DNA from: Planctomycetaceae bacterium
Lineage (GTDB): Bacteria; Planctomycetota; Planctomycetia; Planctomycetales; Planctomycetaceae
DNA length: 64,000 bases
Assembly: GCA_028284885.1 (NCBI GenBank)
Contig: JANQQW010000022.1
Span: forward strand, 1-64,000
Reading direction: 5' to 3'
How positions within the stretch are numbered: position 1 is the stretch's first letter; every line of letters begins with the position of its first letter. Shown piece by piece: positions 52,510 through 63,800 of the stretch. The position numbers and the translations under genes are program-made. The notes beneath the pieces were generated by a model, which was given only the letters and a program-made list of their open reading frames with translations, did no database searches and was not told where the DNA came from.

Positions 52510-54003
52510 ATGCCGTACGCGACCCCAGTCCGCTCGCTCGGTCTCGCGGCCATGGTTGCCGTGTGCAGCGTGTCGCTCGCGGAGGACGTGCCGGCCCGGC
52601 TGGCCGACGCCGTCGAGCGTCACGACCGTCTGGAGACCGCCCGCCTGCTCGAGACGGACGCGCCGCTCGACGCGAGGCAGGCCGACGGGACGACCGCCCT
52701 CGTCTGGGCCGCCTACCACGACGACGAGAAGCTTGTCCGTCGCCTCGTCGACGAGGGAGCAGACGTGACGGCGGCCAACCTTTACGGCTACAGCGCACTC
52801 GTGGCCGCGTGCGTGAACGGCAACGGCGGGATTGTCAAGACGCTGCTCGACGCCGGAGCCGACACGAACGCGGTTCGGGACGGCGGCGAAACCGTGCTGA
52901 TGACCGCCGCCCGCACGGGCGATCTCGACTCGGTGCGGGCACTCGTCGCCGCCGGTGCAGACGTTGACGCCAAGGAGCAACGCGGGCAGACGGCGCTGAT
53001 GTGGGCGGCGGCCGAGGGGCACGCCGACGTGGTTGACGCCCTGATCGAGTCCGGTGCCGAGTTCCTCGAACCGCTGAAGTCCGGGTTCACGCCGCTCGGC
53101 TTCGCCGTCCGCAACGGGCACGTCGACGTGACCAGGCGTCTCGTCGCGGCCGGCGTGGACGTCAACCGCGCCATGACCGAGGCCCGTGGCGGCCGCAACC
53201 GGCCGGAGAAGAACACCTCGCCGCTGTTGCTCGCGATGGAGAACGGCCACTTCGAACTGGCCGCCGTCCTGCTCGAGGCGGGGGCGGACGCGAACGACGA
53301 CCGCACGGGCTACGCCCCGCTGCACGCGATCTCTTGGATTCGCAAGCCGGAGCGGGGAGACAACGAACGGGGCACCCCGCCACCGAAGGGCTCCGGTCGC
53401 CTGACCAGTCTCGACTTCGTCCGCGTGCTGGTCGACCACGGGGCCGACGTGAACCTCGCACGGAAGACCGGTGGCGGGGGACGGCTTCGCATCTCCACGA
53501 AGGGAACGACGCCCTTTCTCTGTGCCGCTGCCACGGGGGACGTCGACTCCATGAAACTGCTGCTCGAACTCGGGGCGGATCCGAAGGCGGTCAACGACCG
53601 GGGCCAGAACGCCCTGATGATGGCGGCCGGCATCGACGAGCGTCCCGAAGGGGACGGTCCCGCCTCCCCGGCGGAACACTACGAGGCCGTCGAGTACGTC
53701 CTCGGCCTCGGCGTTCACGATCTCGACGCAACCGACCACGACGGACAGACCGCGATGCACGCAGCGGCGTACAAGTCGCTCCCGAAGGTCGTTCGCCTGC
53801 TCGACGAGCGCGGGGCCGACGTCCGGATCTGGTCCCGCAAGTCGAAGCAGGGTCGCACGCCGCTCTCCATCGCGCGGGGCTACCGGCCGGGCAACTTCAA
53901 GCCGAACGCCGCGACGGTGACCGCCGTCGAGCAGTTGATGCGAGCCCACGGCATGGAGATCCCCCCGCCGCCGAAGCGCGTGGACGGAAAGTGGCCGAAG
54001 TAG
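52510..54003 (+). CDS. Secreted ankyrin-repeat protein
   Basis: 497 residues with a signal peptide (LGLAAMVAVCSVSLAED). At least nine ankyrin units are visible, for example DGTTALVWAAYHDDEKLVRRLVDEGADV, here quoted as DGTTALVWAAYHDDEK, then GETVLMTAARTGDLDSVRAL, GQTALMWAAAEGHADVVDAL and GTTPFLCAAATGDVDSMKLL. It begins one base after the DUF1552 stop, forming a three-gene unit DUF1592-DUF1552-ankyrin that recurs in this phylum. Likely an extracytoplasmic binding protein for the other two products. Confidence 0.9.
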   Translation: MPYATPVRSLGLAAMVAVCSVSLAEDVPARLADAVERHDRLETARLLETDAPLDARQADGTTALVWAAYHDDEKLVRRLVDEGADVTAANLYGYSALVAACVNGNGGIVKTLLDAGADTNAVRDGGETVLMTAARTGDLDSVRALVAAGADVDAKEQRGQTALMWAAAEGHADVVDALIESGAEFLEPLKSGFTPLGFAVRNGHVDVTRRLVAAGVDVNRAMTEARGGRNRPEKNTSPLLLAMENGHFELAAVLLEAGADANDDRTGYAPLHAISWIRKPERGDNERGTPPPKGSGRLTSLDFVRVLVDHGADVNLARKTGGGGRLRISTKGTTPFLCAAATGDVDSMKLLLELGADPKAVNDRGQNALMMAAGIDERPEGDGPASPAEHYEAVEYVLGLGVHDLDATDHDGQTAMHAAAYKSLPKVVRLLDERGADVRIWSRKSKQGRTPLSIARGYRPGNFKPNAATVTAVEQLMRAHGMEIPPPPKRVDGKWPK

Positions 54004-54240
54004 GACTCGCCGTTCTTCGTCGACTCGGGTGAAGCAAGACCTCCGTCGATCGATCCGCCCCGAGGCGGAGTACGAGACCCGAGTACGCGAAGGCCCTAGC
54101 GAGCGGCCGACCCGACGAACCGTTCGACGCGCGTTCTACGAGAGCCCGACCTCGCCGGTCGGGGTGGCGAGAGGTGTGGCGATCGGCGGAGTCGTCTAGA
54201 CTGCCGTCTTCGCGCGTGTCACACGGTTCGAAGTCGTGCC

Positions 54241-57200
54241 ATGTCAGCCCCGAACCTCCTTCGTCTCGCAGTCCTCTTGCTCGTCGCGTCGGTGGAACTC
54301 CGGGCCGACGACCCGCTGCTCGGTGGAGCGGACGACCGGCGAGTCGACTTCTTCGAGACTCGCATCCGACCGCTGTTGGCCGAGCACTGCTACGAGTGCC
54401 ACAACAGCACGGGCAACCGGGAGGGAGAACTCGCGCTCGACTGGCAACGGCCGTTGCGCGCCGGCGGGGCCTCGGGGCCCGTCGTCGTTCCAGGGAAGCC
54501 GGCCGAGAGCCTGCTGCTGAAGGTCGTCCGCCACCAGATCGCCGACCTCGAGATGCCGAGCGGCGGTCCGAAACTGGACGCGAAGGCGGTCGGCGATCTC
54601 GAGCGGTGGATCCGGGACGGAGCCGTCGATCCGCGGACCGAGAAGCCGACCGAAGCCGATCTCGCCGCGGCGACGAGTTGGGAGGTGAAGTTCGCACGAC
54701 GCAAGAAGTGGTGGAGTTTCGAACCCGTTCGCGACGTCGAGTCACCGGAGGCGAGCGACCCGAGTGGCCCCGCGCATCCGGTCGACCGCTTCGTGCACGC
54801 CCGGCTCGACCGCAGCGGTCTCCGACCGTCCCCTCCTGCTGAGCCCGCGACGCTGGTCCGCCGTTACTACTTCACGCTGACCGGGCTCCCCCCGACGCGG
54901 GAGGAGGCGGTCCGCTGGGCGAAGCGACTGTCCGTCGACGACGCCACCGAGCGGACCGCAGCGATCGGCGAACTCGTCGACGAGTTGCTCGCGAGCCCGC
55001 ACTTCGGCGAGCGGTGGGCGCGGCACTGGATGGACTGGATTCGCTACGCCGAGTCCCACGGCTCCGAGGGCGACCCCGAGATCGTCGGGGCGTGGCGGTA
55101 CCGCGACTACCTGATCCGCGCCCTGAACGCCGACGTCCCCTACGACCAACTCGTCCGCGAGCACGTGGCCGGCGACCTGCTCGCCGAACCGCGGATCGAC
55201 GAGGAACTTGGGATCAACGAGTCGGTCGTCGGCACCGCTCACTGGCGAATGGTGTTTCACGGCTTCGCGCCGACCGACGCCCTCGACGAGCGGGTCCGCT
55301 TCACCGACGACCAGCTCAACGCCTTCACGAAGGCGTTCCTGGGACTCACGGTCTCCTGCGCGCGGTGTCACGACCACAAGTTCGACGCGATCAGCCAGCG
55401 AGACTACTACGCCCTGTTCGGCGTGCTGCGGTCGTCCCGGCCCGGCCGGAAGACGATCGACCTCGAGTCGAGGACGACGGTGAACGCGAAGGAGCTTCGG
55501 CGACTCAAGACACGGATCCGCGCTGCCCTCGCGGACGCGTGGTCGCGTTCGACCGAGTTCCTGCCGCAAAGGGTGCTCGCCGAGGGCGGACTCGCGGCGA
55601 ACGCGAAGGATTCGAGTCACCCGCTCCACGACGTCTACGCCGTGAAGAAGGAGATCGACGGCGGGAACGCGACCTTCCCGGTGGCGTGGCGGAAGCGTCT
55701 GGCGGACTGGCGATCGGGTCGTGGTGCCGAGGCACCGGACGGTGCCGTGGCACGCTGGGACCTCTCCGAGGTGGACGACCACGCGGCGTGGAACCGGACC
55801 GGCTTCGGGTTGCCCGCCGCACCGGCCGAGGCCGGACACTTCTCCGTCGCCACGACGGGCGCCGACGTCCTCGACGGAATCCACCCGGCGGGCGTCTACT
55901 CGCACTCGCTCTCGACCAAGCACGCCGCGCGGCTGACGTCGCCCGACGTTTCGCTGGAGGGCGAGTACGAACTCTGGGTCCGGGCGACCGGTGCCGGTGG
56001 GGCGTCGCTCCGCTACGCCGTTCACGACTACCCACGACGCGGAACCGTCTATCCCGTGCAGGGTCTAGGGCCTTGGCGATGGCACCGGTTCGACCTCGCG
56101 TACTGGAAGGGAGAACGGGTCCACGTCGAACTCTCCACCGCGGCGGACGCCCCGCTGCTGGTGAAGGACCAAACGCGTTCGTGGTTCGGCGTTCGCGAGG
56201 TGATCGTGCAGCGAAAGGGCGCGGCTCCTCCCAGGCAGCCTCGTGAGCTCGCGGGACCGCTGTTCGCACTCGCGGAGAAGAGGCCGCCGACCTCGCTCGA
56301 GTCGCTGGCCGAACTCCATCGTGAAGCGCTCGCGGGGTCGATTCGCCGCTGGCGCGACGGTGAGGCGACCGACGGCGATGCACTCTTCCTCGCCGCCGCG
56401 GTCGAACACGGCTTGCTGCCGAACCGGCTCGACGAACTTCAGTCCGTGGCCCCGTTGGTGGCGGAGTACCGCCGGCTCGAGTCGGCGATTCCGGTCCCGA
56501 CGCGAGTCCCGGCGCTCGAGGACGTCGGCGGCCGCGTTCAACACCTCTTCCAGCGCGGCGACCATCGCCGGCCAGGCGAGGTGGTTCCGGCAGGCTTCCT
56601 CTCGGCGATCGACGCGACCCCCTACCGAGAGAACCGGAGCGGCCGCCTGCAACTCGCCGACGACCTCCTCGACGACCGCAATCCGTTCGTCCGCCGGGTG
56701 ATCGTCAACCGGCTGTGGCATCATGCCTTCGGAGCGGGTCTCGTGCGGACGCCGGACAACCTCGGTCGGCTCGGCGACACCCCCTCGCACCCAGAGCTGC
56801 TCGACTGGCTCGCCACGCGATTCGCCGAGGAGGGCTGGTCGGTCAAGCGGTGCCTGAAACTGCTGGTGACTTCGCGGACGTGGCAGGCGACGGCCCGACC
56901 GACGGAGGAGGCGCGGCGACTCGACCCCGACAACCGGCTCCTGTCACACTTCAGCCTGAGACGCCTCGAGGCCGAGGCGATCCGAGACGGGCTTCTCGCC
57001 ACGGCAGGCGTCCTCGACCGGACGCGGTTCGGTCCGCCCGTCGCCGGCAACTCGAACCGCCGAAGCGTCTACGTCCGCGTTCGCCGCAACTCGCTCGACC
57101 CGTTCCTCCGCACGTTCGACTTCCCCGAACCCTTCTCCAGCACCGGCCGCCGCGGTGCGACGAACGTTCCCGCTCAGCCGCTGCTCTGGATGAACGACGA

Positions 57201-58332
57201 GCGGGTCCACGCTCTGGCCGCCTCGTGGGCGAGGCGCGTTCTCTCGAACGACTCGCTGACGACCGACGCGGACCGTGTGCGTGAGATGTTCTTGACGGCA
57301 CTCGGTCGGGAGCCGACCGCGAACGAGACGTCGCGAATGCTCGCCCACCTGAACGGGACGGACGAGGCTCTCGCCCGCACGGTCGCGCAGGCCGAGGAGT
57401 TGCGTACTCGAATTGCCGACGAACGGTCCGCGGCGGCGGCGATTCTGGATCCCGTTCGCGAGCGTCTGCTCGCCGAACGACGAAGACAGGCTCCCGCGGA
57501 CCGGCCGAAGGCGCCACGGCCTGTGGCGCGTTGGGACTTCGACGGCGACGCCCGCGACACGGTCGGTTCGCTGCACGCCACCCTGCACGGCGGGGCTCGC
57601 GTCGAGAACGGGGCACTCGTCCTCGACGGCCGCCGGGCCCACGCGCTGACGGGACGACTCGACCGCGACCTCTCCGAGAAAACACTCGAGGCGTGGGTTC
57701 GACTCGACGGACTCTCGCAACGCGGCGGAGGCGTTGTCTCCGTCCAGACGCCGAACGGCTCACAGTTCGACGCGATCGTGTTCGGCGAGCAGAAGCCGGG
57801 CGAGTGGCTGGCCGGCAGCGACTTCTTCCGTCGCACGAAGCCGTTCGGCGGCCCGGTGGAGACGGAGGCGTCGAGGCAGACCGTGCACGTCGCGATCGTC
57901 TACGCCAAGGACGGGACGATTACCGCGTACAGAGAAGGGAAGGTGCACGGGAAGCCTTACCAGAGCCGGACTCAGTCGTTCCGGAAGGGCGACGCGGTCG
58001 TCGGCTTCGGCGTCCGTCACCTCCCGGCCACCGGAAACCGGATGCTGGCAGGCCGCATCGACCGGGCCCAGCTGCACGCGAGGGCCCTCTCGGCGAACGA
58101 GATTGCCGCGTCCGCCGGGGTGCCTGGCGTGTTCGTCACCCACGAGGAGGTGCTGGCCGCACTCGCCCGGCCGGACCGCGAACGGCACGCGTCGCAAGTC
58201 GCCACGCTCGCCGACCTGGAAGCGGAACTGGCCGCACTCGGGCCGGTCGACGGGGCGTTGAGTCGCGACCGTGCTTGGAGCGACCTGGCGCTCGCGATCC
58301 TCTCCCTCAAGGAATTCGTCCACCTCCGCTAG
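54241..58332 (+). CDS. Large cytochrome c / DUF1549 / DUF1553 protein with added beta-sandwich segments
   Basis: 1363 residues from the ATG at 54241, with signal peptide. Order: PSCyt1 with CYECH (50-54); DUF1549 with a second CxxCH ([13 protein letters not shown], near 375); an inserted region at about 500-660 that reads like a carbohydrate-binding or discoidin-type sandwich; DUF1553 at about 800-1040; a helical linker; and a LamG/concanavalin-like domain at about 1095-1290 ([29 protein letters not shown]). Partner of the DUF1501 gene 8 bases downstream. The two sandwich segments suggest glycan binding. Confidence 0.87.
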   Translation: MSAPNLLRLAVLLLVASVELRADDPLLGGADDRRVDFFETRIRPLLAEHCYECHNSTGNREGELALDWQRPLRAGGASGPVVVPGKPAESLLLKVVRHQIADLEMPSGGPKLDAKAVGDLERWIRDGAVDPRTEKPTEADLAAATSWEVKFARRKKWWSFEPVRDVESPEASDPSGPAHPVDRFVHARLDRSGLRPSPPAEPATLVRRYYFTLTGLPPTREEAVRWAKRLSVDDATERTAAIGELVDELLASPHFGERWARHWMDWIRYAESHGSEGDPEIVGAWRYRDYLIRALNADVPYDQLVREHVAGDLLAEPRIDEELGINESVVGTAHWRMVFHGFAPTDALDERVRFTDDQLNAFTKAFLGLTVSCARCHDHKFDAISQRDYYALFGVLRSSRPGRKTIDLESRTTVNAKELRRLKTRIRAALADAWSRSTEFLPQRVLAEGGLAANAKDSSHPLHDVYAVKKEIDGGNATFPVAWRKRLADWRSGRGAEAPDGAVARWDLSEVDDHAAWNRTGFGLPAAPAEAGHFSVATTGADVLDGIHPAGVYSHSLSTKHAARLTSPDVSLEGEYELWVRATGAGGASLRYAVHDYPRRGTVYPVQGLGPWRWHRFDLAYWKGERVHVELSTAADAPLLVKDQTRSWFGVREVIVQRKGAAPPRQPRELAGPLFALAEKRPPTSLESLAELHREALAGSIRRWRDGEATDGDALFLAAAVEHGLLPNRLDELQSVAPLVAEYRRLESAIPVPTRVPALEDVGGRVQHLFQRGDHRRPGEVVPAGFLSAIDATPYRENRSGRLQLADDLLDDRNPFVRRVIVNRLWHHAFGAGLVRTPDNLGRLGDTPSHPELLDWLATRFAEEGWSVKRCLKLLVTSRTWQATARPTEEARRLDPDNRLLSHFSLRRLEAEAIRDGLLATAGVLDRTRFGPPVAGNSNRRSVYVRVRRNSLDPFLRTFDFPEPFSSTGRRGATNVPAQPLLWMNDERVHALAASWARRVLSNDSLTTDADRVREMFLTALGREPTANETSRMLAHLNGTDEALARTVAQAEELRTRIADERSAAAAILDPVRERLLAERRRQAPADRPKAPRPVARWDFDGDARDTVGSLHATLHGGARVENGALVLDGRRAHALTGRLDRDLSEKTLEAWVRLDGLSQRGGGVVSVQTPNGSQFDAIVFGEQKPGEWLAGSDFFRRTKPFGGPVETEASRQTVHVAIVYAKDGTITAYREGKVHGKPYQSRTQSFRKGDAVVGFGVRHLPATGNRMLAGRIDRAQLHARALSANEIAASAGVPGVFVTHEEVLAALARPDRERHASQVATLADLEAELAALGPVDGALSRDRAWSDLALAILSLKEFVHLR

Positions 58333-58340
58333 GAGTTGCC

Positions 58341-59792
58341 GTGTTCGGAACGCCGATCCACCGACGCCGTTGGCTCGACCAGACCGTCCGAGGCGGATCG
58401 CTCGGATTCGGGGCGGTCGCCCTGTCGGCTCTGACGTCCGCGGAGAGTTCCGCGAGACCGACGGCTCTGCCGGCCGACGCAGCCCTCGAGCGGACGCACC
58501 ACCCGCCGCGGGCGAAGCACGTCGTCTTCTGCTACATGTCCGGCGGCGTGTCGCACGTCGACTCGTTCGACCCGAAGCCCCGGCTCGCCCGGGAGCACGG
58601 CAAGCCGATGCCCGTGCCGGTCGAGCGAACGCAGTTCGACAACAACGGGAACGTGATGCAGAGCCCGTTCGCCTTCGCCCCGGGCGGCGAGAGCGGACTC
58701 CCGGTGAGCGACCTGTTCCCCCACCTCAGGCAGGAGGCCGACGAACTCGCCGTCGTCCGCTCGATGACGACGCCCGTCAACGAGCACGCCCAGGGGAACT
58801 TCGTCGCCCACTCCGGCTTCCCGTTCATGGGGCATCCCAGTGCCGGGGCGTGGATCTCCTACGGGCTGGGCAGCGAGACGCAGGACCTGCCAGGGTTCGT
58901 CGTACTCCAGAGCGGATCGGCCGTCCCGCCTCACGGCGGCGTCGCCCTCTTCAGTAACGGGTTCCTGCCGGGGCAGCACCAGGGATCGACTCTGAAGGCC
59001 GACGAGCCAGAGGCGATCCGGAACGTCCGGCCCCGAGAACCGCTCGCTTCGCAACGGCGGCGACTCGACCTCGTCGGCGCGCTCGACGAGAACTTTCTGG
59101 AACGGACGGCAGGCGACGCCCGCATCGCCGCCGCGATCCGGAACCAGGAGACGGCGTTCCGCATGCAGGCCGCCGTGCCCGACCTCTGCGACGTCTCCGG
59201 CGAGACGAAGGCGACCCTGTCGCGGTACGGCGTCGACTCGGGCGACCGTGAGCTCTCGGCCTATGCACGGCAGTGTCTGCTCGCCCGACGGCTCGTCGAA
59301 CGGGGCGTGCGGTTCGTCGAACTGAGCTGCCTAACGCGGGGCATCGGGGCTGGCGGCGCGGCCAACCCGTGGGACCAGCACGGCGACCTCGCCCGCGGGC
59401 ACGCCGCGATGGCCAAGCAGGTCGACCAGCCGATCGCCGCCCTGATCGGCGACCTTCGCGACCGTGGCCTGCTCGACGACACGCTGATCGTCTGGTCCGG
59501 GGAGTTCGGCCGCACGCCGTTCTCGCAGGGGAGCAACGGGCGGGACCACAACCCGTTCGGATTCAGCGTCTGGCTGGCCGGCGGTGGGGTGAAGGGAGGC
59601 ACCACGTACGGTGCGACCGACGACTTCGGCTACCACGCCGTCGAGAACCCCTGCACCTTCTACGACCTGTGGGCAACCGTGTTGCACCAGCTGGGCGTCG
59701 ATCACGAGAGACTGACGTACCGACACGGTGGACGCGACTTTCGACTGACCGACGTCCACGGCCACGTCCTGAGCGAAGTGCTCGACGCGTAG
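58341..59792 (+). CDS. DUF1501 protein
   Basis: 483 residues from a GTG at 58341, supported by AGGAG six bases upstream; the longer frame overlaps the previous gene. The signal region ([24 protein letters not shown]) is Tat-like. DUF1501 motifs: [47 protein letters not shown]. It forms the usual pair with the cytochrome/DUF1549 gene just upstream. Confidence 0.9.
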   Translation: MFGTPIHRRRWLDQTVRGGSLGFGAVALSALTSAESSARPTALPADAALERTHHPPRAKHVVFCYMSGGVSHVDSFDPKPRLAREHGKPMPVPVERTQFDNNGNVMQSPFAFAPGGESGLPVSDLFPHLRQEADELAVVRSMTTPVNEHAQGNFVAHSGFPFMGHPSAGAWISYGLGSETQDLPGFVVLQSGSAVPPHGGVALFSNGFLPGQHQGSTLKADEPEAIRNVRPREPLASQRRRLDLVGALDENFLERTAGDARIAAAIRNQETAFRMQAAVPDLCDVSGETKATLSRYGVDSGDRELSAYARQCLLARRLVERGVRFVELSCLTRGIGAGGAANPWDQHGDLARGHAAMAKQVDQPIAALIGDLRDRGLLDDTLIVWSGEFGRTPFSQGSNGRDHNPFGFSVWLAGGGVKGGTTYGATDDFGYHAVENPCTFYDLWATVLHQLGVDHERLTYRHGGRDFRLTDVHGHVLSEVLDA

Positions 59793-59847
59793 TCGTCACG
59801 CTCGCGCCGAGAGGCGAGAACTCCAACTGGCTCGAGGCGACCACTCG

Positions 59848-60750
59848 ATGGACGACGCACATCACTGCCGACGACTTGGACGCCGGGCGTTCCTCCGTGA
59901 CGGCACGCTCCTGCTCACGGCGGCAGCCGTGTCGGGCCCGGACGCGTCGTTCGCCGCCGACCGGGAGCCGGGCCTGCGAGTCGGTCTGGTCACCGACCTG
60001 CACTACTCCGACAAGCCGTCCAGGGGATCGCGTCACTACCGGGAGACGCTGGCGAAGTTCGACGAAGCGGCGAGTCGGTTTCAACAGGCGAAACCGGACT
60101 TCGTCGTCGAGCTGGGCGACTTCATCGACGCCGCCGAGTCGGTCGAGCAGGAGTTGCGGTGGCTGAGCCGTGTCAACCGTGCCTTCTCGGCCGTCTCGAA
60201 GGACCGGCACTACGTTCTCGGCAACCACTGCGTCCACACACTGACCAAGACGGAGTTCCTCGACGGCGTCGAGCAGAAGCGGTCGTACGACTCGTTCGAC
60301 CGAGGCGGGGTGCACTTCGTGGTCCTCGACTCCTGTTTTCGCAGCGACGGCACGCCGTACGGCCGCAAGAACTTCGTGTGGACCGACGCCAACGTCCCGC
60401 CGGCGGAGATCGAGTGGCTGGAGGACGACCTGAAGAAGACCGACAAGCCTGTGATCGTCTTCGCCCACCAGCGTCTCGACGTCGGCAACAACCACGGCGT
60501 GAAGAACGGCCCCGACGTCCGGCGCGTGCTGGAGGCGTCCGGCAAGGTTCTGGCCGTCCTCCAAGGGCACAGCCACGCGAACGACCTCAAGGAGATCGGC
60601 GGCATCCACTACTGCACGCTGGTCGCCATGGTCGAGGGCTCGGGGGCCGAGAACAACGGCTACTCGCTGATGGACGTCGCCCGCGACGGCTCCATTCGCG
60701 TCACCGGCTTCCGCAAGCAGAAGGGCTACCGGTGGGACCGGGCAGGCTGA
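59848..60750 (+). CDS. Tat-exported metallophosphoesterase
   Basis: 300 residues. RRLGRRAFLRDGTLLLTAAAV is a Tat signal. Calcineurin-like metal motifs are all present: TDLHYSD, LGDFIDAAE, LGNHCVH (the usual Asp after NH is Cys here), FAHQRLD, and QGHSHAND. Probably hydrolyses a phosphate ester outside the cytoplasm. It follows the DUF1501 gene by 55 bases and may belong to the same transcription unit. Confidence 0.88.
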   Translation: MDDAHHCRRLGRRAFLRDGTLLLTAAAVSGPDASFAADREPGLRVGLVTDLHYSDKPSRGSRHYRETLAKFDEAASRFQQAKPDFVVELGDFIDAAESVEQELRWLSRVNRAFSAVSKDRHYVLGNHCVHTLTKTEFLDGVEQKRSYDSFDRGGVHFVVLDSCFRSDGTPYGRKNFVWTDANVPPAEIEWLEDDLKKTDKPVIVFAHQRLDVGNNHGVKNGPDVRRVLEASGKVLAVLQGHSHANDLKEIGGIHYCTLVAMVEGSGAENNGYSLMDVARDGSIRVTGFRKQKGYRWDRAG

Positions 60751-60805
60751 CCCCCCGTGTCGTTCGCCGGGCCTCGCCGCCGACCGTCTTCGCCCGCGAC
60801 CCCGC

Positions 60806-60902
60806 CCGGAAAAACCGGGACAACCCGCGTCGGGTGTGTGCATCGCGTTGGAGATCGCCGATCTGAAACGTAGAATACGTGGTCGAAGCGTTTCGCTTCG
60901 AC
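60806..60902. terminator. Cluster of three hairpins between the phosphoesterase and DUF1501 genes
   Basis: Three perfect small inverted repeats lie in the 196-base spacer: CCCGG-AAAAA-CCGGG (60806-60820), ACCCG-CGT-CGGGT (60824-60836) and GTCGAAGCG-TTT-CGCTTCGAC (60882-60902). The last is strongest. No T tract follows, so termination is inferred. Confidence 0.4.
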
Positions 60903-60946
60903 GACCACACGAGTACCCCGCCCCCACACCTCCCCGAGTCCCCACC

Positions 60947-62284
60947 ATGCTCAACGTTCTCGGCCGATCGTCGAATCGTCGTGACTTCTGTGACGGGTTG
61001 ACTCGCCGTCGAATGCTCCAGGTCGGTGCACTCGGAGCGTTCGGGCTGAGCCTGCCGACGCTGCTGCGTTCCGAAGAGAAGCGTGCGGCGTCCGGGAAGT
61101 CGGTCATCCTGATCTGGATGCACGGCGGCCCGTCGCAGCTCGACACGCTCGACATGAAACCGCTGGCTCCGAAGGAGTACCGCGGGCCGTTCGCTCCCGT
61201 TGCCTCGACACTGCCCGGGGCGGACGTCTGCGAGCTGCTGCCCGAGCACGCGAAGGTGATGGACCGTTGCACGGTGATCCGGAGCCTGTCGCACCGGAAC
61301 GGCGACCACTGGGCTGCGGCCCACTGGATGCTGACGGGACGGCTCGGCGCGACCGGCAGCAACCGCCCCGCACAGCAGCCCTCGATGGGGGCCGTCGCGT
61401 CGCACCTCCTCGGCCCCACCCTGCCCGGGGCGCTGGCCACGGTCAACGTGAACGACGGCGGGTTCGGCTACCACGGCGGTGCGTGGCTCGGCGTGAACCA
61501 CAACCCGTTCCGTTACGGCGAGTCCAGCTACGGCAACGAGGCGGGCCGCCTCCCGACCGGCGACCACAAGAGCTTCTCGCTCGTCGACGGACTCTCCGAA
61601 CAGCGGCTGGTGAACCGCGTGGCCCTGCAACGGCAACTCGACTCGTTGAACCGCCGAGTCGACGGCAACCGCACGTTCGATGCGCTGGACGACGTCGAGC
61701 AGCGAGCCCTCGACATCGTGCTCTCGGGCCGAGTCCGGCAGGCGTTCGACGTCTCCGAGGAGCCGGAGAAGCTCCGAGCCGAGTACGGTCCCGGGTGGGG
61801 CGAACAGGCCCTGCTGGCCCGTCGACTGGTCGAGGCGGGAGTTCGCTTCGTCTCGCTGAACACGGGCTACTTCGACGACCACGGAAACATCGAGCGCGCA
61901 CTTCGCGACAAGCTCCCCAGGCACGACAAGGCGGTCGGCGTGTTGATCCGTGACCTCGCCGACCGGGGAATGCTCGACGACACGCTCGTCGTCACCGCCG
62001 GGGAGTTCGGGCACACGCCCCGCATCAACGCCAACGCGGGACGCGACCACTGGCCCCAGGCCCAGAGTGTCCTACTCGCCGGGGGCGGCTTCCGGCACGG
62101 TCAGGTCATCGGCAGCACGAACGACAAGGCCGAGTACCCCACGTCGCGCAAGTTCGGCGTCGAGGACTTCTGCGCAACGGTCTACCACGCCCTCGGCTTG
62201 AAGCCCGACGACGAGATTCGCGACCTCTCCAATCGTCCCGTGCACCTGCTGCCCGGCGGTTCTGTTCCCGCGGAACTCCTGTGA
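60947..62284 (+). CDS. DUF1501 protein, third copy in the window
   Basis: 445 residues from the ATG at 60947. LTRRRMLQVGALGAFGLSLP is a Tat signal. DUF1501 motifs: LIWMHGGPSQLDTLDMKP, FDDHGNIERAL, TAGEFGHTPRIN and GRDHWPQAQS. In this copy no DUF1549 partner lies beside it; the adjacent region downstream is a patch of broken genes, so its partner may have been lost or may lie elsewhere. Confidence 0.9.
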   Translation: MLNVLGRSSNRRDFCDGLTRRRMLQVGALGAFGLSLPTLLRSEEKRAASGKSVILIWMHGGPSQLDTLDMKPLAPKEYRGPFAPVASTLPGADVCELLPEHAKVMDRCTVIRSLSHRNGDHWAAAHWMLTGRLGATGSNRPAQQPSMGAVASHLLGPTLPGALATVNVNDGGFGYHGGAWLGVNHNPFRYGESSYGNEAGRLPTGDHKSFSLVDGLSEQRLVNRVALQRQLDSLNRRVDGNRTFDALDDVEQRALDIVLSGRVRQAFDVSEEPEKLRAEYGPGWGEQALLARRLVEAGVRFVSLNTGYFDDHGNIERALRDKLPRHDKAVGVLIRDLADRGMLDDTLVVTAGEFGHTPRINANAGRDHWPQAQSVLLAGGGFRHGQVIGSTNDKAEYPTSRKFGVEDFCATVYHALGLKPDDEIRDLSNRPVHLLPGGSVPAELL

Positions 62285-62408
62285 CACGGCCGGCAGCCGG
62301 CAGCGACGAGGGCTCCTCCGACCAACGCCGCGATCGTCGAGGACCGTCGGCTCACGAAGGAACTTCGCGCGGCCTGACCGCTCCTCCAAGCGAACTGGCT
62401 CTGCGGGT

Positions 62409-63148
62409 TCAGGGCTTCGGGTCCGCCGGCTCTCGGACGACTCGAAACCGCGTGCAACAGCTCGCCTCGCTCGCCTCGGCGTACGTTCGCATCGCGGAGC
62501 GACAGGTCAACGGGGCCGTGAACCAGGAGCCGCCGCGAACGACACACCAGTCGCCGAACTCGTGCTGGTCGGTCGTCTCGGGGCCGGTCGGGTCGACGGT
62601 CAGGTGGTCGGTCCGCTGGGCTCGCGTGAGACCGACGAGCCGGCGCTCGTAGACGTCCTCGGCGTAGCGGTCAGCGGTCCACTCCCACACGTTGCCGTGC
62701 AGGTCGTGGAGCCCCCACGGGTTGGGCTTCTTGGAACCGACCGAGGCCGTGTAGACGAAGGCGTCGCCCTCCCCCTTCTTCAGCTTGACCGCGCTGAAGT
62801 CGCACGGTTCCCGGGTGGGCCGCCTCGAGCGCTCCGCAGCCGACGTTCCCGGAGTCGTAGGCGTCGTCCGGATCGTTCCCGAACGAGTAGACCGTGTCCA
62901 TTCCCGGCAGGCGAACTCCCACTCGGCTTCGGTCGGCAGCCGGTACTTGCGACCGCCTTTCTTCGAGAGCCACCGGCAGAACGCGGTTGCGTCGTTCCAG
63001 CTGACGCACACGACCGGGTGGGCGTCGGACTGCTCGAAGCCAGGCGACTTCCAGGAGATCTCGGAGTCGACGTGGAACCGTCGGGTCGCGTCCCGTTCGC
63101 CCGGGAAGAAGCCGAGGGCCCCGACCTTCCGCTCCGCGTCCCATGCCG
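62409..63148 (-). pseudogene. SUMF1/formylglycine-generating-enzyme-like gene with frameshifts
   Basis: Read on the minus strand from about 63148: WDAERKVGALGFFPGE, HPVVCVSWNDATAFCRWLS and RLPTEAEWEFACR. The frame then moves to the next register for GMDTVYSFGNDPDDAYDSGN and returns to the first near 62800-62830 for CDFSAVKLKKGEG, GLHDLHGNVWEWTAD and CVVRGGSW to the end at 62409. These are the SUMF1 signatures in order, so two compensating frameshifts have occurred. The amino end is missing and abuts a DUF1552 fragment in a different frame. The cysteines of true formylglycine-generating enzymes were not seen. Confidence 0.75.
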
Positions 63149-63800
63149 CTCGAGTAGCCGAGCAGCGTGTGGTCGAGGAGCGTGCCGTCGCCGTCGGGGA
63201 TGGAGCGGAGCCGGTCGAGGAACCTCGCCCAGTGGGTCTGGTAGATCGTGTCGACCTTGGCGAGTTCCTCGAGGTTCTTCGGGGCGTTCCCGTGGTGGGT
63301 GAGTTCGTGGTAGCCCTTGGTCACGCCGAACTCGGGGCAGACGCCCCCGGCGAGCTCGGTCCGCACGACGTACGAGACGACGCGGGTCGAGTCGGTCTGG
63401 GAAGCGAAGGCGATCAGGTCGTAAATCAACTTCGCGTAGGTGTCGTACTCGTACGCGCCGTTCCCCTCGGGGCGGCCGATCTCGAAGTTGCCCTCGCGGT
63501 CGTAGTCGCCGAAGCCGTCGAGGTTCGGCGTCGGCGTCGGCCGGCCGGCCCACTCGATCTCCCGTTCGAGGTCCTTCTCGACCTCCCGGATGGAGCCGAG
63601 GTACTGGTCGAGTCGTTCGCGGTCCTCCTTGCCGAGCCGACGGTCGAGCGACCGGGCGTCCTCGAGCACGGTGTCGACGACGCTCCGCCGCCGGAACTCG
63701 TCGTCGCGGCTCGCCCGCTCGGCCTCGCTGGCCGGCCGGAACAGACGGTCGAAGACCGCCTTCGGGTCGTTCTCCGCGGCGAGCGGCACGGCCAGGGCAC
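63140..63800 (-). pseudogene. DUF1552 gene fragment (carboxyl-terminal half, truncated at both ends)
   Basis: The minus-strand frame reads AAENDPKAVFDRLF, RLDQYLGSIREVEKDLE, YAKLIYDLIAFASQTDSTRV, GYHELTHHGNAPKNLEELAK and LLDHTLLGYSSGMG, which are DUF1552 motifs in order. The signal peptide and first ~200 residues are missing, and the end stops abruptly at the SSGMG motif, where the sequence joins the SUMF1-like fragment out of frame. Deletion or recombination scars are inferred at both ends. Confidence 0.8.

Noticed and set aside
57531-58340. Extension of the DUF1501 gene upstream of 58341
   Set aside because: It overlaps the end of the 1363-residue gene in another frame; AGGAG just before the GTG at 58341 and the Tat-like signal fix the start.
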